From positions 182,185 through 246,184 of the forward strand of contig NZ_JHXE01000009.1 in NCBI RefSeq assembly GCF_000621865.1: DNA of 64,000 bases, read 5' to 3'. Source of the DNA: Pseudobutyrivibrio sp. MD2005. Its GTDB lineage: Bacteria; Bacillota; Clostridia; Lachnospirales; Lachnospiraceae. The notes beneath the pieces are model-generated. The model was not told the origin of the DNA. It worked only from the letters and a program-made list of their open reading frames with translations, and made no database searches. Numbering within the stretch: position 1 is the stretch's first letter; the number at the start of each line of letters is the position of its first letter. This document shows positions 40,818 through 49,601 of the stretch, piece after piece. A program made the translations under genes and the position numbers.

Positions 40818-42218
40818 ATGAGTGTTAAAACAACAGACATAAGAACTCTTTCTAGAAACTTCAAAGACTATGGAGACAAAGAAGTTACAGTTTCTGGATG
40901 GGTGCGCAACATGCGCGACTCAAAGACATTTGGATTTTTAGTACTTGCAGATGGTACATTTTTCAATCCTGTACAGGTAGTATTCAATCAGGATAAAATT
41001 GACAACTTCGATGAAGTTTGTCACTTAAACGTAGGTGCAGCAGTATACGTAACAGGTATCGTTACTCTTACACCAGAGGCAAAGCAGCCATTTGAGATTC
41101 AGGCTACAAAGGTTGAAATCGAAGGAAAATCTACACCAGATTATCCAATTCAGCCAAAGAGACACACAATGGAATACCTTCGTACACAGACACATCTTCG
41201 TCCACGTACAAACACATTCCAGGCAGTATTTAGAGTTCGTTCTCTTTGCGCATATGCTATTCACAAGTTCTTCCAGGAGCGTGATTTCGTATATGTACAC
41301 ACTCCACTTATCACAGGAAGTGACTGCGAGGGTGCAGGTGAGATGTTCCAGGTTACAACAATGGATCTTAACAACATCCCTAAGACAGAAGACGGCAAGG
41401 TTGATTTCTCACAGGATTTCTTTGGCCACGCTACAAACCTTACAGTTTCAGGTCAGTTAAATGGTGAGACATACGCCCAGGCATTCAAGAACATCTACAC
41501 ATTTGGACCTACATTCCGTGCTGAAAACTCTAACACAACTCGTCATGCAGCAGAGTTCTGGATGATTGAGCCAGAGATTTCATTTGCAGACCTTGAGGAC
41601 GACATGATTCTTGCAGAGGATATGTTAAAGTATGTTATCAACTACGTTCTTGAGCATGCACCAGAAGAGATGGCATTCTTCAACAACTTCATCGACAAGG
41701 GACTTTTAGATAGATTACATCACGTTGCAACTTCTGATTTCGGTCGCATCACATACACAGATGCAGTTGCAGAACTTGAAAAGCACAACGATGAATTTGA
41801 TTACAAGGTATCATGGGGCTGCGACCTTCAGACAGAGCACGAGAGATACCTCACAGAAAAAATCTTTGGCAAGCCTGTATTTGTTACAGATTATCCAAAG
41901 GAAATCAAGGCATTCTACATGAAACTCAACGATGACGGCAAGACTGTAGCAGCTATGGACTGCCTCGTTCCAGGCATCGGAGAAATCATCGGAGGCTCAC
42001 AGCGTGAGGATGACTACGACGTACTCGTTAAGAGAATGCAGGAATGCGGCCTCAAGGAAGAAGACTACCAGTTCTACCTTGACCTTCGTAAATACGGTAG
42101 CTCTCGTCACGCCGGCTTCGGACTCGGCTTCGAGCGCTGCGTAATGTACCTCACAGGCATGGGCAACATCCGCGACGTCATCCCATTCCCACGTACAGTA
42201 GGTAACTGCGACTTGTAA
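40818..42218 (+). CDS. asnS: Asparaginyl-tRNA synthetase
   Basis: A 466-residue class IIb synthetase that charges tRNA-Asn. The N-terminal OB-fold binds the anticodon (Val-Ser-Gly-Trp-Val-Arg-Asn-Met-Arg, then Phe-Gly-Phe-Leu). The catalytic core has motif 2 [11 protein letters not shown] and motif 3 Gly-Phe-Gly-Leu-Gly-Phe-Glu-Arg; the Glu-Asn-Ser pattern and length mark AsnRS rather than AspRS. The start is ATG 40818 with AAGGAG 7 nt upstream; earlier in-frame codons would overlap the attenuator. It is controlled by the Asn leader and followed by asnA after two fold-back elements. Confidence 0.96.
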   Translation: MSVKTTDIRTLSRNFKDYGDKEVTVSGWVRNMRDSKTFGFLVLADGTFFNPVQVVFNQDKIDNFDEVCHLNVGAAVYVTGIVTLTPEAKQPFEIQATKVEIEGKSTPDYPIQPKRHTMEYLRTQTHLRPRTNTFQAVFRVRSLCAYAIHKFFQERDFVYVHTPLITGSDCEGAGEMFQVTTMDLNNIPKTEDGKVDFSQDFFGHATNLTVSGQLNGETYAQAFKNIYTFGPTFRAENSNTTRHAAEFWMIEPEISFADLEDDMILAEDMLKYVINYVLEHAPEEMAFFNNFIDKGLLDRLHHVATSDFGRITYTDAVAELEKHNDEFDYKVSWGCDLQTEHERYLTEKIFGKPVFVTDYPKEIKAFYMKLNDDGKTVAAMDCLVPGIGEIIGGSQREDDYDVLVKRMQECGLKEEDYQFYLDLRKYGSSRHAGFGLGFERCVMYLTGMGNIRDVIPFPRTVGNCDL

Positions 42219-42221
42219 CCC

Positions 42222-42309
42222 GTCGGTTACGCTCTCAAGCCTGAGATATTGCTTCGCTACGCATAGAAAGCTTCGCTTGAGCAATACTCAGAGCTTGATA
42301 GCTACCGAC
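42222..42309. repeat. Inverted repeat A between asnS and asnA
   Basis: GTCGGTTACGCTCTCAAGCC (42222 on) through ATATTGCT pairs, with small gaps, with AGCAATACTCAGAGCTTGAT and AGCTACCGAC (to 42309). Stem about 32 bp around a loop that contains its own small hairpin. There is no U-tract, so read-through into asnA is expected. Confidence 0.75.
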
Positions 42310-42324
42310 TCAACTAAATTAACC

Positions 42325-42463
42325 AGGCGACAACATAACCTAGGCAGGCGCGAGCAAGAGGGCCCCATGGCTTGCAACAGAGGGGACCCACGCCGGCGGG
42401 GAGTTTCTGTTGCAAGTCAATGGGAGTTGGCTTGCGGGAGCACGGAAAAGTCGGATGTCGCCT
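42325..42463. repeat. Inverted repeat B between asnS and asnA
   Basis: The outer ends AGGCGACA and TGTCGCCT pair perfectly, as do CTTGCAACAGA (42371-42381) and TCTGTTGCAAG (42405-42415), with CGCGAGCAAG/CTTGCGGG and CCCCAT/ATGGG between. It is GC-rich compared with its surroundings. An open frame runs through it into asnA, but the true asnA start lies after it. Confidence 0.75.
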
Positions 42464-42491
42464 AAACGTAGATTACGGACTAGGAGAGAAT

Positions 42492-43502
42492 ATGAGTAAG
42501 ATATACATTCCGGAAGGATACGCTTCGGCGTTGGATTTGAAAGAGACACAGATTGCGATTAAGAAGGTGAAGGATTTTTTTCAGGCACAGCTTACAGCAG
42601 AGCTTAATCTTCATCGTGTGACAGCGCCTTTATTTGTTGAGCCAAAGTCAGGTCTTAACGATAATCTTAATGGTGTGGAGCGTCCTGTTGCATTTGGCGT
42701 AAAGGAACAGGGTGATAAAGAAGTTGAGGTTGTACATTCACTTGCAAAATGGAAGAGAATGGCTCTTGGAAGATATAAATTTAATGTAGGTGAAGGCCTT
42801 TATACAGATATGAATGCTATCCGTCGAGATGAAGATACTGATAATATTCATTCGATTTATGTTGACCAATGGGACTGGGAGTGTATAATAGAGAAGTCTG
42901 CTCGTAACGAGGAGACACTTAAGAAATATGTAAAGAGCGTTTACGCTGCACTTAGAGTTACGGAGAAGTATATAGCCAATGCTTACGATTACGTTGATTG
43001 TATTCTGCCTGAGGAAATTCATTTTATTACTACACAAGAATTAGAGGATAGATGGCCAGAGCTTGATGCTCACCAGCGTGAGTATGAAGCCGCTAAAGAA
43101 TATGGTGCTATCTTCTTAATGAAGATTGGTGATTTGTTAAAGTCTGGAGAAAAGCATGATGGACGTGCACCAGATTATGATGATTGGCAGTTAAATGGTG
43201 ATATTATAGTTTACTATCCTGTAGATGACATTTCCCTTGAGCTTTCTTCAATGGGAATTAGAGTAGATGAGGATAGCCTTATGAGCCAGCTTAAGAAAGC
43301 AGGCTGTGAGGACAGAGCAGAGCTTGAATTCCAAAAGGCAATTTTGGAGAAAAAGCTTCCATACACAATCGGTGGTGGTATTGGACAGAGCCGAATCTGT
43401 ATGTTCTTTTTACGTAAGTGTCATATAGGTGAGGTACAGTGTTCATTCTGGCCTGAAGAGGACGTTAAGTACGCAGGTGATAGAGGCGTTATAATATTGT
43501 AG
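42492..43502 (+). CDS. asnA: Aspartate-ammonia ligase (asparagine synthetase A)
   Basis: Makes asparagine from aspartate, ammonia and ATP (to AMP). A 336-residue enzyme of the class II synthetase-like fold, related to AsnRS; motifs Gly-Leu-Asn-Asp-Asn-Leu-Asn-Gly-Val-Glu-Arg, Asp-Gln-Trp-Asp-Trp-Glu and Gly-Gly-Gly-Ile-Gly-Gln-Ser-Arg are all present. The start is ATG 42492 preceded by AGGAGA; a longer frame opens upstream only because it crosses the fold-back. With asnS it forms an asparagine supply-and-charging unit, which explains the Asn leader. It ends at the 43571 terminator. Confidence 0.96.
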   Translation: MSKIYIPEGYASALDLKETQIAIKKVKDFFQAQLTAELNLHRVTAPLFVEPKSGLNDNLNGVERPVAFGVKEQGDKEVEVVHSLAKWKRMALGRYKFNVGEGLYTDMNAIRRDEDTDNIHSIYVDQWDWECIIEKSARNEETLKKYVKSVYAALRVTEKYIANAYDYVDCILPEEIHFITTQELEDRWPELDAHQREYEAAKEYGAIFLMKIGDLLKSGEKHDGRAPDYDDWQLNGDIIVYYPVDDISLELSSMGIRVDEDSLMSQLKKAGCEDRAELEFQKAILEKKLPYTIGGGIGQSRICMFFLRKCHIGEVQCSFWPEEDVKYAGDRGVIIL

Positions 43503-43570
43503 ATATCTGTTTTTCCCAGGAAAACAGTTGTCATAGTTTTTAGTATCATATTTCATAGAAATCAATTAAT

Positions 43571-43605
43571 AGTAGCCCTTTTTTACAGAGGGCTACTTTA
43601 TTGCG
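43571..43605 (+). terminator. Intrinsic terminator after asnA
   Basis: AGTAGCCCT pairs perfectly with AGGGCTACT around TTTTTTACAG... and is followed by TTTATTGCG. Confidence 0.8.
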
Positions 43606-43714
43606 TTTTTTTAAATAGATGTTTACTTTAAAACTTTAATGTGTTAAATTATATATAAACAGTTGGAGGGAATTTGTGCGTCCAAGGCGCACTGGGTTAG
43701 GAGTATATATTGCG

Positions 43715-44002
43715 ATGAATAAGAAACTTGAAACAGCAGAAATGGATGAGCTTCTCAGAGCAATTCTTAGTCTTGAAACAGTTGAAGAAGCTTACGAATT
43801 TTTTGAAGATTTATGCACTGTAAATGAGATGGTAGCTATGAAGCAGCGCTTCGAAGTTGCTAAGATGCTACGTGAAGAACGCACGTACCAGGATATAGCT
43901 GATGAGACTGGTGCAAGCTCAGCTACTATTAGCCGTGTGAATCGTGCACTTAATTATGGCAACGATGGATATGATTTAGTACTTAAGAGAATTAGCGAGT
44001 AA
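43715..44002 (+). CDS. YerC/TrpR-like DNA-binding protein
   Basis: A 95-residue all-helical protein of the YerC/YecD family (Trp-repressor superfamily). The helix-turn-helix is Tyr-Gln-Asp-Ile-Ala-Asp-Glu-Thr-Gly-Ala-Ser-Ser-Ala-Thr-Ile-Ser-Arg-Val. In B. subtilis yerC lies near pcrA and ligA; here pcrA is about 0.8 kb downstream, which supports the assignment. I prefer ATG 43715 (family-like Met-Asn-Lys-Lys-Leu start, AGGAG 11 nt upstream). A GTG at 43676 with GGAGG nearby would add 13 residues and cannot be excluded. Ligand and target are unknown. Confidence 0.85.
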   Translation: MNKKLETAEMDELLRAILSLETVEEAYEFFEDLCTVNEMVAMKQRFEVAKMLREERTYQDIADETGASSATISRVNRALNYGNDGYDLVLKRISE

Positions 44003-44055
44003 GATACCAGTCTAATTCTTAGAATTCTAGTAATAGTATTTCATACGTGATAAAA

Positions 44056-44093
44056 TATGAGATGTAGTTTTTGAAACTGCATCTCATTTTTTG
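44056..44093 (+). terminator. Intrinsic terminator of the YerC-like gene
   Basis: ATGAGATGTAGTTT pairs with AAACTGCATCTCAT (one mismatch) around a three-base loop and is followed by TTTTTTG. Confidence 0.9.
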
Positions 44094-44134
44094 CTGCTTT
44101 TTTGAAGCAAAGCTCTTTTTAATCAGGAGGAAAT

Positions 44135-44764
44135 ATGGATAATTCAAGAAATAGACTAAATGATATATTGCATCAATTAGCAGAGATAGATTATGTCCAT
44201 CCGCAGGATATTCCAAATATAGATTTATATATGGATCAGGTATTAACATTCTTGGATCAGGAGCTGGGCACTGTGCGAGAAGCTACAGAAGATAAAGCTA
44301 TGACCAAGACAATGATAAATAATTACACTAAAAATCAGATATTACCATCTCCAGAGAAGAAAAAATACTCTAGAGATCATATGCTTAATTTGATTTTTAT
44401 ATATTACCTTAAGAATTTCCTATCTATGAAGGATATTAAAAAGATTCTTGATCCTATCAACGATAGATACTTTGGTGCAGATGAGGGGTTGGGATTTTTT
44501 GATATATATTCAGCTATGGTAGGTTTTGAAAGCAAGGTTGCAAAAGACGTAACAAAAGATATTATCAAGAAATACAACATCAGCAAGCAGGCCTTTTTGG
44601 AGCAGGATGATGAATCAAGAATTGAACTGCAGGAATTTACATTTATTTGTGAGCTGGCATTTGATGTGTTTGTGAAAAAGATGATGATTGAGCAGTTCAT
44701 AGCAGGCCGAGAAGAAAAACAAGACGGAAAAGGCAAAAAAGGTACTGAAGAAAATCCAAAGTAA
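44135..44764 (+). CDS. DUF1836 protein, MerR-like helix-turn-helix
   Basis: A 209-residue protein of the DUF1836 family. The family fold starts with a MerR-like winged helix: here Lys-Thr-Met-Ile-Asn-Asn-Tyr-Thr-Lys, then Lys-Lys-Lys-Tyr-Ser-Arg-Asp-His-Met-Leu-Asn-Leu (residues about 60-90), as in DNA-binding regulators. The C-terminal half is helical, ending in a Lys/Glu-rich tail (about 185-209). AGGAGG precedes the ATG. It sits between the yerC-like gene and pcrA. The role is unknown beyond likely DNA binding. Confidence 0.82.
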   Translation: MDNSRNRLNDILHQLAEIDYVHPQDIPNIDLYMDQVLTFLDQELGTVREATEDKAMTKTMINNYTKNQILPSPEKKKYSRDHMLNLIFIYYLKNFLSMKDIKKILDPINDRYFGADEGLGFFDIYSAMVGFESKVAKDVTKDIIKKYNISKQAFLEQDDESRIELQEFTFICELAFDVFVKKMMIEQFIAGREEKQDGKGKKGTEENPK

Positions 44765-44844
44765 TAAACAGATTAGGTGGATTGAATTCTATTTCTATGA
44801 TAGAATAATAGAACAGATTTTCGAATTAGAACAGGATTATAGTT

Positions 44845-47166
44845 ATGGATTTAAGTATTTTAAATGACAGACAGCGGGAGGGCGTAGTTACTACAGAAGG
44901 GCCAGTGCTTATTTTGGCTGGTGCCGGTTCTGGAAAGACAAGAGTACTTACACATCGCGTTGCTTACTTAATAGAGCAAGGGGTTATGCCATACAATATC
45001 ATGGCTATCACCTTTACCAATAAAGCTGCCCGTGAGATGCGTGAGCGTATTGATAATATTGTGGGCTTTGGTTCCGATGGTGTATGGGTTGCTACATTCC
45101 ATGCTAGCTGTGTTAGGATTCTACGTAGATTTTGTGAGAATCTTGGCCAAGGCTACAGCTCTAATTTCACAATTTATGATACAGACGATTGCAAAACATT
45201 GATGAAAGAAGTTTGCAAATATCTTCAGATAGACACAAAGCAGTTTAAGGAGCGTACATTCTTAAATGTAATCTCAGATGCTAAGAATAAGCTTATAGGG
45301 CCAGAAGAATTTACTAATCGAGCTATGGGCGATTACAATATGTCACGTCAGGCATCAGTTTATAGGGAGTACCAGGCAAGGCTTCGCCAGAATAATGCTT
45401 TCGATTTTGATGACCTAATCATGAAGACTGTTGAGCTGCTTAAATTAGATGGTGATGTTCGCTCTTACTACAACGATAAGTTTAAATACATCATGGTAGA
45501 TGAGTATCAGGATACTAATGCAGCTCAGTTTGAATTAGTTCGTTTGCTTATAGGCGGTGCGCAGAATCTTTGTGTTGTAGGTGATGATGATCAGTCTATT
45601 TACAAGTTCCGTGGTGCTGATATTTATAATATTCTCAATTTTGAGCAGCATTTTCCAGCGGCTCACGTAATCAAGCTAGAACAGAACTATCGAAGCACTG
45701 GCAACATTCTAGAAGCGGCTAATGCTGTTATTGCTAACAACGAAGGTCGTAAAGAAAAGGCTCTTTGGACAGAGGAAGAAGCAGGAGACAAAATAGAGTT
45801 TCAGCAGTTTGATAGTGCATATGAAGAGGCTAGCTACATTGCTAGCAATATTGGCAGTGTAGTCCGCAAAGGAGAAGCTGATTACAGAGATTGTGCAGTG
45901 CTTTATCGAACCAATGCACAGTCCCGACTTTTAGAAGAAAAAATGATTTATGAGGGCATACCTTACAAGATTGTCGGCGGTGTTAATTTCTACAGCCGTA
46001 AAGAAATCAAGGATGTTCTTGCATACTTAAAGACTGTTGATAACGGCAGTGATGATATTGCCGTACAGCGTATTATCAATATCCCTAAAAGAGGAATAGG
46101 TGCAACAACAATAGCAAAGGTTTCTGATTTTGCTAGAGAGCACGGGCTGAACTTTTATGAAGCTTTAGTCCATGCCAACGATATCCCATCTATAGGTAAG
46201 GCAGCTGTAAAGATTCAAGGCTTCACAAATCTCATTGAAAAGCTTAGAGACATTGCTAACAATGAGTCAGTTTCGGCACTTGTAGAAGAGATTTTAGATC
46301 AGACTGATTATGTTGCAGAACTTCGAGCAGAAGGCACAGATGAGGCAAAGGCACGTATCGAAAATATCGACGAGTTGATGACAAAGGCTGTGGCATATGA
46401 AAAGGATGCTAGGGATGATGGCGAGGAGCCAACACTTTCAGGTTTCTTAGAGGATGTTGCGTTGGTTGCAGATATTGATAGTTACGAGGAGAGCGATAAC
46501 TATGTAGTCCTAATGACACTACATGGCGCCAAAGGTCTTGAATTTCCTCGTGTATATATGGCAGGAATGGAAGATGGATTGTTCCCAGGACAGGGTGCCA
46601 TATTTGATGGAGGTGGAGCTGATTCAGAGCTTGAAGAAGAGCGCCGTCTCTGTTATGTAGGTATTACTCGTGCTAGAGAGCACCTTACAATGACATCTGC
46701 AAGAATGAGAATGATTCGAGGAGAGACTCAGTTCTCAAAGATTTCCAGATTCGTTAAGGAGATACCAAAAAATCTCATGCATGGCAATCTCTGGGAGCCA
46801 AAGCCAACGGATGATTATTCAAGCACTCCAATAGGAGAATATTCTGTTTATCAACGTCCTACAGGTGGTAAGCCAAAGCTTACTACAAGCTACAGCGATA
46901 ACAAGCGTTCGGTACGCGATACATTTAAGAGTAACGTATATACGGTAGGAAGCTCAACTACTGCCGTTGCAAATAAAAATGGGACAAAAATCGAAAAGGG
47001 TGAGCTACAGTACGCTATAGGCGATAGAGTTACCCATATCAAATTTAAGGAAGGTACAGTAAAGGATATCATTGATGAAGGTCGCGATTATGAGGTGACT
47101 GTTGAGTTCGATGGTGCTGGCGTTAAAAAGATGCTTGCGTCCTTTGCAAAATTAAAGAAAGTATGA
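44845..47166 (+). CDS. pcrA: ATP-dependent DNA helicase PcrA (UvrD/Rep family)
   Basis: A 773-residue superfamily 1A 3'-5' helicase used in repair, plasmid rolling-circle replication and removal of stalled RNA polymerase. Motif Ia/I Leu-Ala-Gly-Ala-Gly-Ser-Gly-Lys-Thr and motif II Val-Asp-Glu-Tyr-Gln-Asp-Thr-Asn are intact, as are motif III (Gly-Asp-Asp-Asp-Gln-Ser-Ile-Tyr) and motif VI (Tyr-Val-Gly-Ile-Thr-Arg-Ala). The C-terminal 60 residues have the KOW/Tudor-like segment Gly-Asp-Arg-Val-x-His-x-x-Phe-Gly/Glu-Gly-Thr that binds RNA polymerase. Its stop overlaps the next start (ATGA). Confidence 0.96.
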   Translation: MDLSILNDRQREGVVTTEGPVLILAGAGSGKTRVLTHRVAYLIEQGVMPYNIMAITFTNKAAREMRERIDNIVGFGSDGVWVATFHASCVRILRRFCENLGQGYSSNFTIYDTDDCKTLMKEVCKYLQIDTKQFKERTFLNVISDAKNKLIGPEEFTNRAMGDYNMSRQASVYREYQARLRQNNAFDFDDLIMKTVELLKLDGDVRSYYNDKFKYIMVDEYQDTNAAQFELVRLLIGGAQNLCVVGDDDQSIYKFRGADIYNILNFEQHFPAAHVIKLEQNYRSTGNILEAANAVIANNEGRKEKALWTEEEAGDKIEFQQFDSAYEEASYIASNIGSVVRKGEADYRDCAVLYRTNAQSRLLEEKMIYEGIPYKIVGGVNFYSRKEIKDVLAYLKTVDNGSDDIAVQRIINIPKRGIGATTIAKVSDFAREHGLNFYEALVHANDIPSIGKAAVKIQGFTNLIEKLRDIANNESVSALVEEILDQTDYVAELRAEGTDEAKARIENIDELMTKAVAYEKDARDDGEEPTLSGFLEDVALVADIDSYEESDNYVVLMTLHGAKGLEFPRVYMAGMEDGLFPGQGAIFDGGGADSELEEERRLCYVGITRAREHLTMTSARMRMIRGETQFSKISRFVKEIPKNLMHGNLWEPKPTDDYSSTPIGEYSVYQRPTGGKPKLTTSYSDNKRSVRDTFKSNVYTVGSSTTAVANKNGTKIEKGELQYAIGDRVTHIKFKEGTVKDIIDEGRDYEVTVEFDGAGVKKMLASFAKLKKV

Positions 47167-48554
47167 AACGTGGAGAAGTTGTTCAAGGAAAAGTAATAAA
47201 AGTAAGCTTCCCAAACAAAGGAATAGTAGAAACAGCTGAAGGCGATAAGCTTAGAGTTAAAGGTGTTCTGCCAGGACAGACAGTATCTGTCAGAGTAAAA
47301 AAGTCCTCTAAGGAAAAGGCACAGGGCAATCTCTTATCAGTAGATGCACCATCACCTTTAGAGCTGGATACACCAGCATGTGTCCATTACGGCAAATGCG
47401 GAGGCTGCACATATCAGTCGCTTTCTTATGAAAAGCAGCTTGAGATAAAGGAAGGCATGATTCATGACCTGATGGTTCCTGTCATCGGAGAGAAAGTATG
47501 GTCTGCTACCTACGAAGGAATCAAAGCCAGTCCAAAGCAGTTTGAATATAGAAATAAAATGGAATTCTCTTTCGGTGATGAGGTAAAGGATGGTCCACTT
47601 TCCCTTGGGATGCATAAAAAAGGCAGCTTCTATGACGTAGTTACAGTCGATGGGTGCCAGATTATAGATGCTGATATGCGCCGTGTTTTGACTATCACTT
47701 TAGATTATTTCGTAAATGCGAATCAGTCATACTATCGCAAGAATACACACGAGGGCTACCTTCGTCATCTTCTTGTTCGTAAGGCGGCTAAGACAGGTGA
47801 AATACTTGTAGATTTAGTTACAAGCACACAGATAGATTCCACTTTTGAGGCAGAGCTTCTATCAAACTGGAAGCAGGCACTTTTAGATTGCCCAGATTGG
47901 GAAGGAAAGCTTACAGGCATTCTTCACACAAAGAATGATCGCGAGGCCGATGTAGTTTGTGATGAAGGAACAGAAATCCTTTATGGTCAAGATTGGTTCA
48001 AAGAAGAGTTGCTTGGACTTTCATTTACCATCAGTCCGTTCTCATTCTTCCAGACGAATTCACTTGGCGCCGAAGTGCTTTATAGTACAGCTCGTGATTT
48101 CATAGCAACAGGTGCCGATGGAGCTGAAGTATACGACCTTTACTCTGGCACAGGAACAATTGCTCAGGTCATTGCTCCAGCAGCTAAGCATGTTACTGGT
48201 GTAGAAATTATCGCAGAGGCTGTCGAGGCAGCGAAAGAAAACGCAAAGCTTAACGGTTTAGATAACTGCGATTTCATTGCAGGAGATGTACTTAAGGTAT
48301 TAGACGATATTACAGAGAAGCCGGATTACATCATCCTTGACCCACCTCGCGATGGTATTCATCCAAAGGCTTTGGATAAGATTATCGATTACGGTGTTGA
48401 TTCACTTGTTTACATTTCATGTAAGCCTACCAGCTTAGCCCGCGACCTTGAGGTATTCCTCGCTCGAGGCTACAAAGTAACACGCATAGCATGTGTAGAC
48501 ATGTTCCCAGGCACTTACCATGTGGAGACTGTAGCAAAAATTGATAAAGTATAA
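47163..48554 (+). CDS. 23S rRNA (uracil-C5)-methyltransferase, RlmD/RlmCD type
   Basis: A 463-residue SAM enzyme with an N-terminal TRAM domain (about 1-58) and an Fe-S cluster motif Cys-x5-Cys-x2-Cys (in Cys-Val-His-Tyr-Gly-Lys-Cys-Gly-Gly-Cys). The SAM-binding Asp-Leu-Tyr-Ser-Gly-Thr-Gly-Thr-Ile, Asp-Pro-Pro-Arg-Asp-Gly and the nucleophile in Tyr-Ile-Ser-Cys-Lys-Pro follow. It methylates uracil C5 in 23S rRNA (747 and/or 1939); which site cannot be told here. It starts four bases inside pcrA, so the two are translationally coupled. Confidence 0.93.
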   Translation: MKRGEVVQGKVIKVSFPNKGIVETAEGDKLRVKGVLPGQTVSVRVKKSSKEKAQGNLLSVDAPSPLELDTPACVHYGKCGGCTYQSLSYEKQLEIKEGMIHDLMVPVIGEKVWSATYEGIKASPKQFEYRNKMEFSFGDEVKDGPLSLGMHKKGSFYDVVTVDGCQIIDADMRRVLTITLDYFVNANQSYYRKNTHEGYLRHLLVRKAAKTGEILVDLVTSTQIDSTFEAELLSNWKQALLDCPDWEGKLTGILHTKNDREADVVCDEGTEILYGQDWFKEELLGLSFTISPFSFFQTNSLGAEVLYSTARDFIATGADGAEVYDLYSGTGTIAQVIAPAAKHVTGVEIIAEAVEAAKENAKLNGLDNCDFIAGDVLKVLDDITEKPDYIILDPPRDGIHPKALDKIIDYGVDSLVYISCKPTSLARDLEVFLARGYKVTRIACVDMFPGTYHVETVAKIDKV

Positions 48555-48569
48555 TAATTAAGCATTCAT

Positions 48570-48610
48570 AAAAAAGCTTCCGAACTTGAAAAAGTTTGGA
48601 AGCTTTTTTA
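48570..48610 (+). terminator. Intrinsic terminator of the pcrA-RlmD unit
   Basis: AAAAAGCTTCCGAACTT pairs with AAGTTTGGAAGCTTTTTT (one mismatch) around GAAA; a T-run follows. Confidence 0.92.
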
Positions 48611-48625
48611 TCTGCTTCCAAGGTG

Positions 48626-48811
48626 TGGGGGCAGCTTCTTACTGGTAACGGTATAGATGAAGATTATGTACAGCCGACTGTTGATTATGTAGCTAAGAAG
48701 CAGGATGAGGAGCTGCTTATTGAGATTCACAGCCTTAAAAAGGAGCAGATCAAGAGGTTGAGGGCTTATTTGAAGGCATTGAGGCAACTTGAGGAGTTGG
48801 AGGCTATCTAA
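48626..48811 (+). pseudogene. Decayed gene fragment at the edge of the mobile island
   Basis: An open frame encodes a charged helical segment (Asp-Tyr-Val-Gln-Pro-Thr-Val-Asp-Tyr-Val-Ala-Lys-Lys, then Leu-Arg-Ala-Tyr-Leu-Lys-Ala-Leu), without a ribosome site or convincing start; the upstream part of the frame is terminator sequence. It looks like the C-terminal tail of a lost regulator-like gene. Identity uncertain. Confidence 0.4.
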
Positions 48812-48878
48812 AAAAGTGTAACTTGAAATGCCAATTTGGAATTTCAAGTCATGAATAGTAAGAAAGGATTTTTGGTAA

Positions 48879-49340
48879 GTGGAGAGTAATAGAAATGTAA
48901 CTATTGTGAAGGATTCTGGGGGGAAGGATATTGTTTTAATTAACGATATTAAATTCAAGGGAAAACGTTCTATAAATTGGGATGATGTGAAAAAGTACTT
49001 GAAGAGTTATATTGATGATTCTTTTCAAATTCAAAGTACAGGCGATTGGATTTACATTGGTAATGACCTACCTAATGAATACAATGGTTCTGAGTATACT
49101 TTGGGATTGAAAGGAACTAATGCAAAAGCAAAAGCTAATGCTACACAGGGAATTCCAGAGCTAATAACAACTGCACAAGGAAAACATTTTAGAGAAAATA
49201 AAGAGGATAAAAAGTTGTATCTATACGATATTTTGGACATAAAAAAGAAACGAGCAACCCGCTTGAGCACTTGGCTGTACACGACAAAAAACCCATTTCT
49301 TAGCCATTATATTAAAGCCAGAATCGGGATGTGTCAATAG
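48879..49340 (+). pseudogene. Mobile-element-associated conserved protein, C-terminus frameshifted
   Basis: A 153-codon frame from GTG 48879 (AAAGGA upstream). Residues 15-100 carry Ile-Asn-Asp-Ile-Lys-Phe-Lys-Gly, then Ile-Tyr-Ile-Gly-Asn-Asp-Leu-Pro and Asn-Ala-Lys-Ala-Lys-Ala-Asn-Ala-Thr-Gln, a pattern I associate with unnamed proteins of clostridial integrative elements. Near 49243 an A-run is one base shorter than in the second copy of this segment (52048-52055). This changes the C-terminus after Leu-Tyr-Asp-Ile from Lys-Lys-Glu-Thr-Ser to an unrelated basic tail. The internal part of the family seems deleted as well. Probably non-functional. Confidence 0.6.
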
Positions 49341-49500
49341 GTTAAGCAGAGATATTTTGAAAAGGGGATATTATGACAAAGGAGAAGACAAAAGTTTATA
49401 TTTACACTTGTGTTTCCACCACAATGCAGGTTGATGGTTATTCATTATAGGCACAGAAGACTAGAATGAGAGGCTACTGTGCGTTTAATGAATATGAGAT
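49206..49500 (+). repeat. Direct repeat, left copy (about 2.81 kb from right copy)
   Basis: The tail of the preceding gene plus the head of a serine recombinase are repeated at 52022-52308 in the same orientation. CGAGCAACCCGCTTG and CAAAAAACCCATTTCTT-type stretches and the start of the recombinase match closely. Confidence 0.85.
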
Positions 49501-49552
49501 TGCTGGTGAATATGAGGATGCAGGAAAGTCAGGCAAGTCCAGCGGAGGTTGA
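49373..49552 (+). pseudogene. Large serine recombinase N-terminal fragment (first copy, stop codon inside)
   Basis: From ATG 49373 (AAGGGG upstream) the frame reads Met-Thr-Lys-Glu-Lys-Thr-Lys-Val-Tyr-Ile-Tyr-Thr-Cys-Val-Ser-Thr, the resolvase start, then meets an in-frame TAG after Tyr-Ser-Leu. Beyond it Glu-Tyr-Glu-Asp-Ala-Gly-Lys-Ser-Gly-Lys is still recognisable, up to a TGA at 49552. The Arg that precedes Val-Ser (needed for catalysis in this family) is Cys here, while the second copy keeps it. The rest of the about 500-residue enzyme is missing. Confidence 0.85.
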
Positions 49553-49569
49553 TACTACTGAATTAGATA

Positions 49570-49601
49570 AAGAAAAACGATAATACAAACTAATCGTTTT
49601 T
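49570..49601 (-). terminator. Terminator of the XRE repressor gene
   Basis: AAAAACGAT and ATCGTTTTT form a perfect 9-bp stem around 11 bases, read on the reverse strand and followed by CTTTATC. One arm overlaps the stop codon. Confidence 0.65.

Noticed and set aside
42372..42491. Extended N-terminus of AsnA
   Set aside because: The extension is translated fold-back sequence; ATG 42492 with AGGAGA gives the normal family length.
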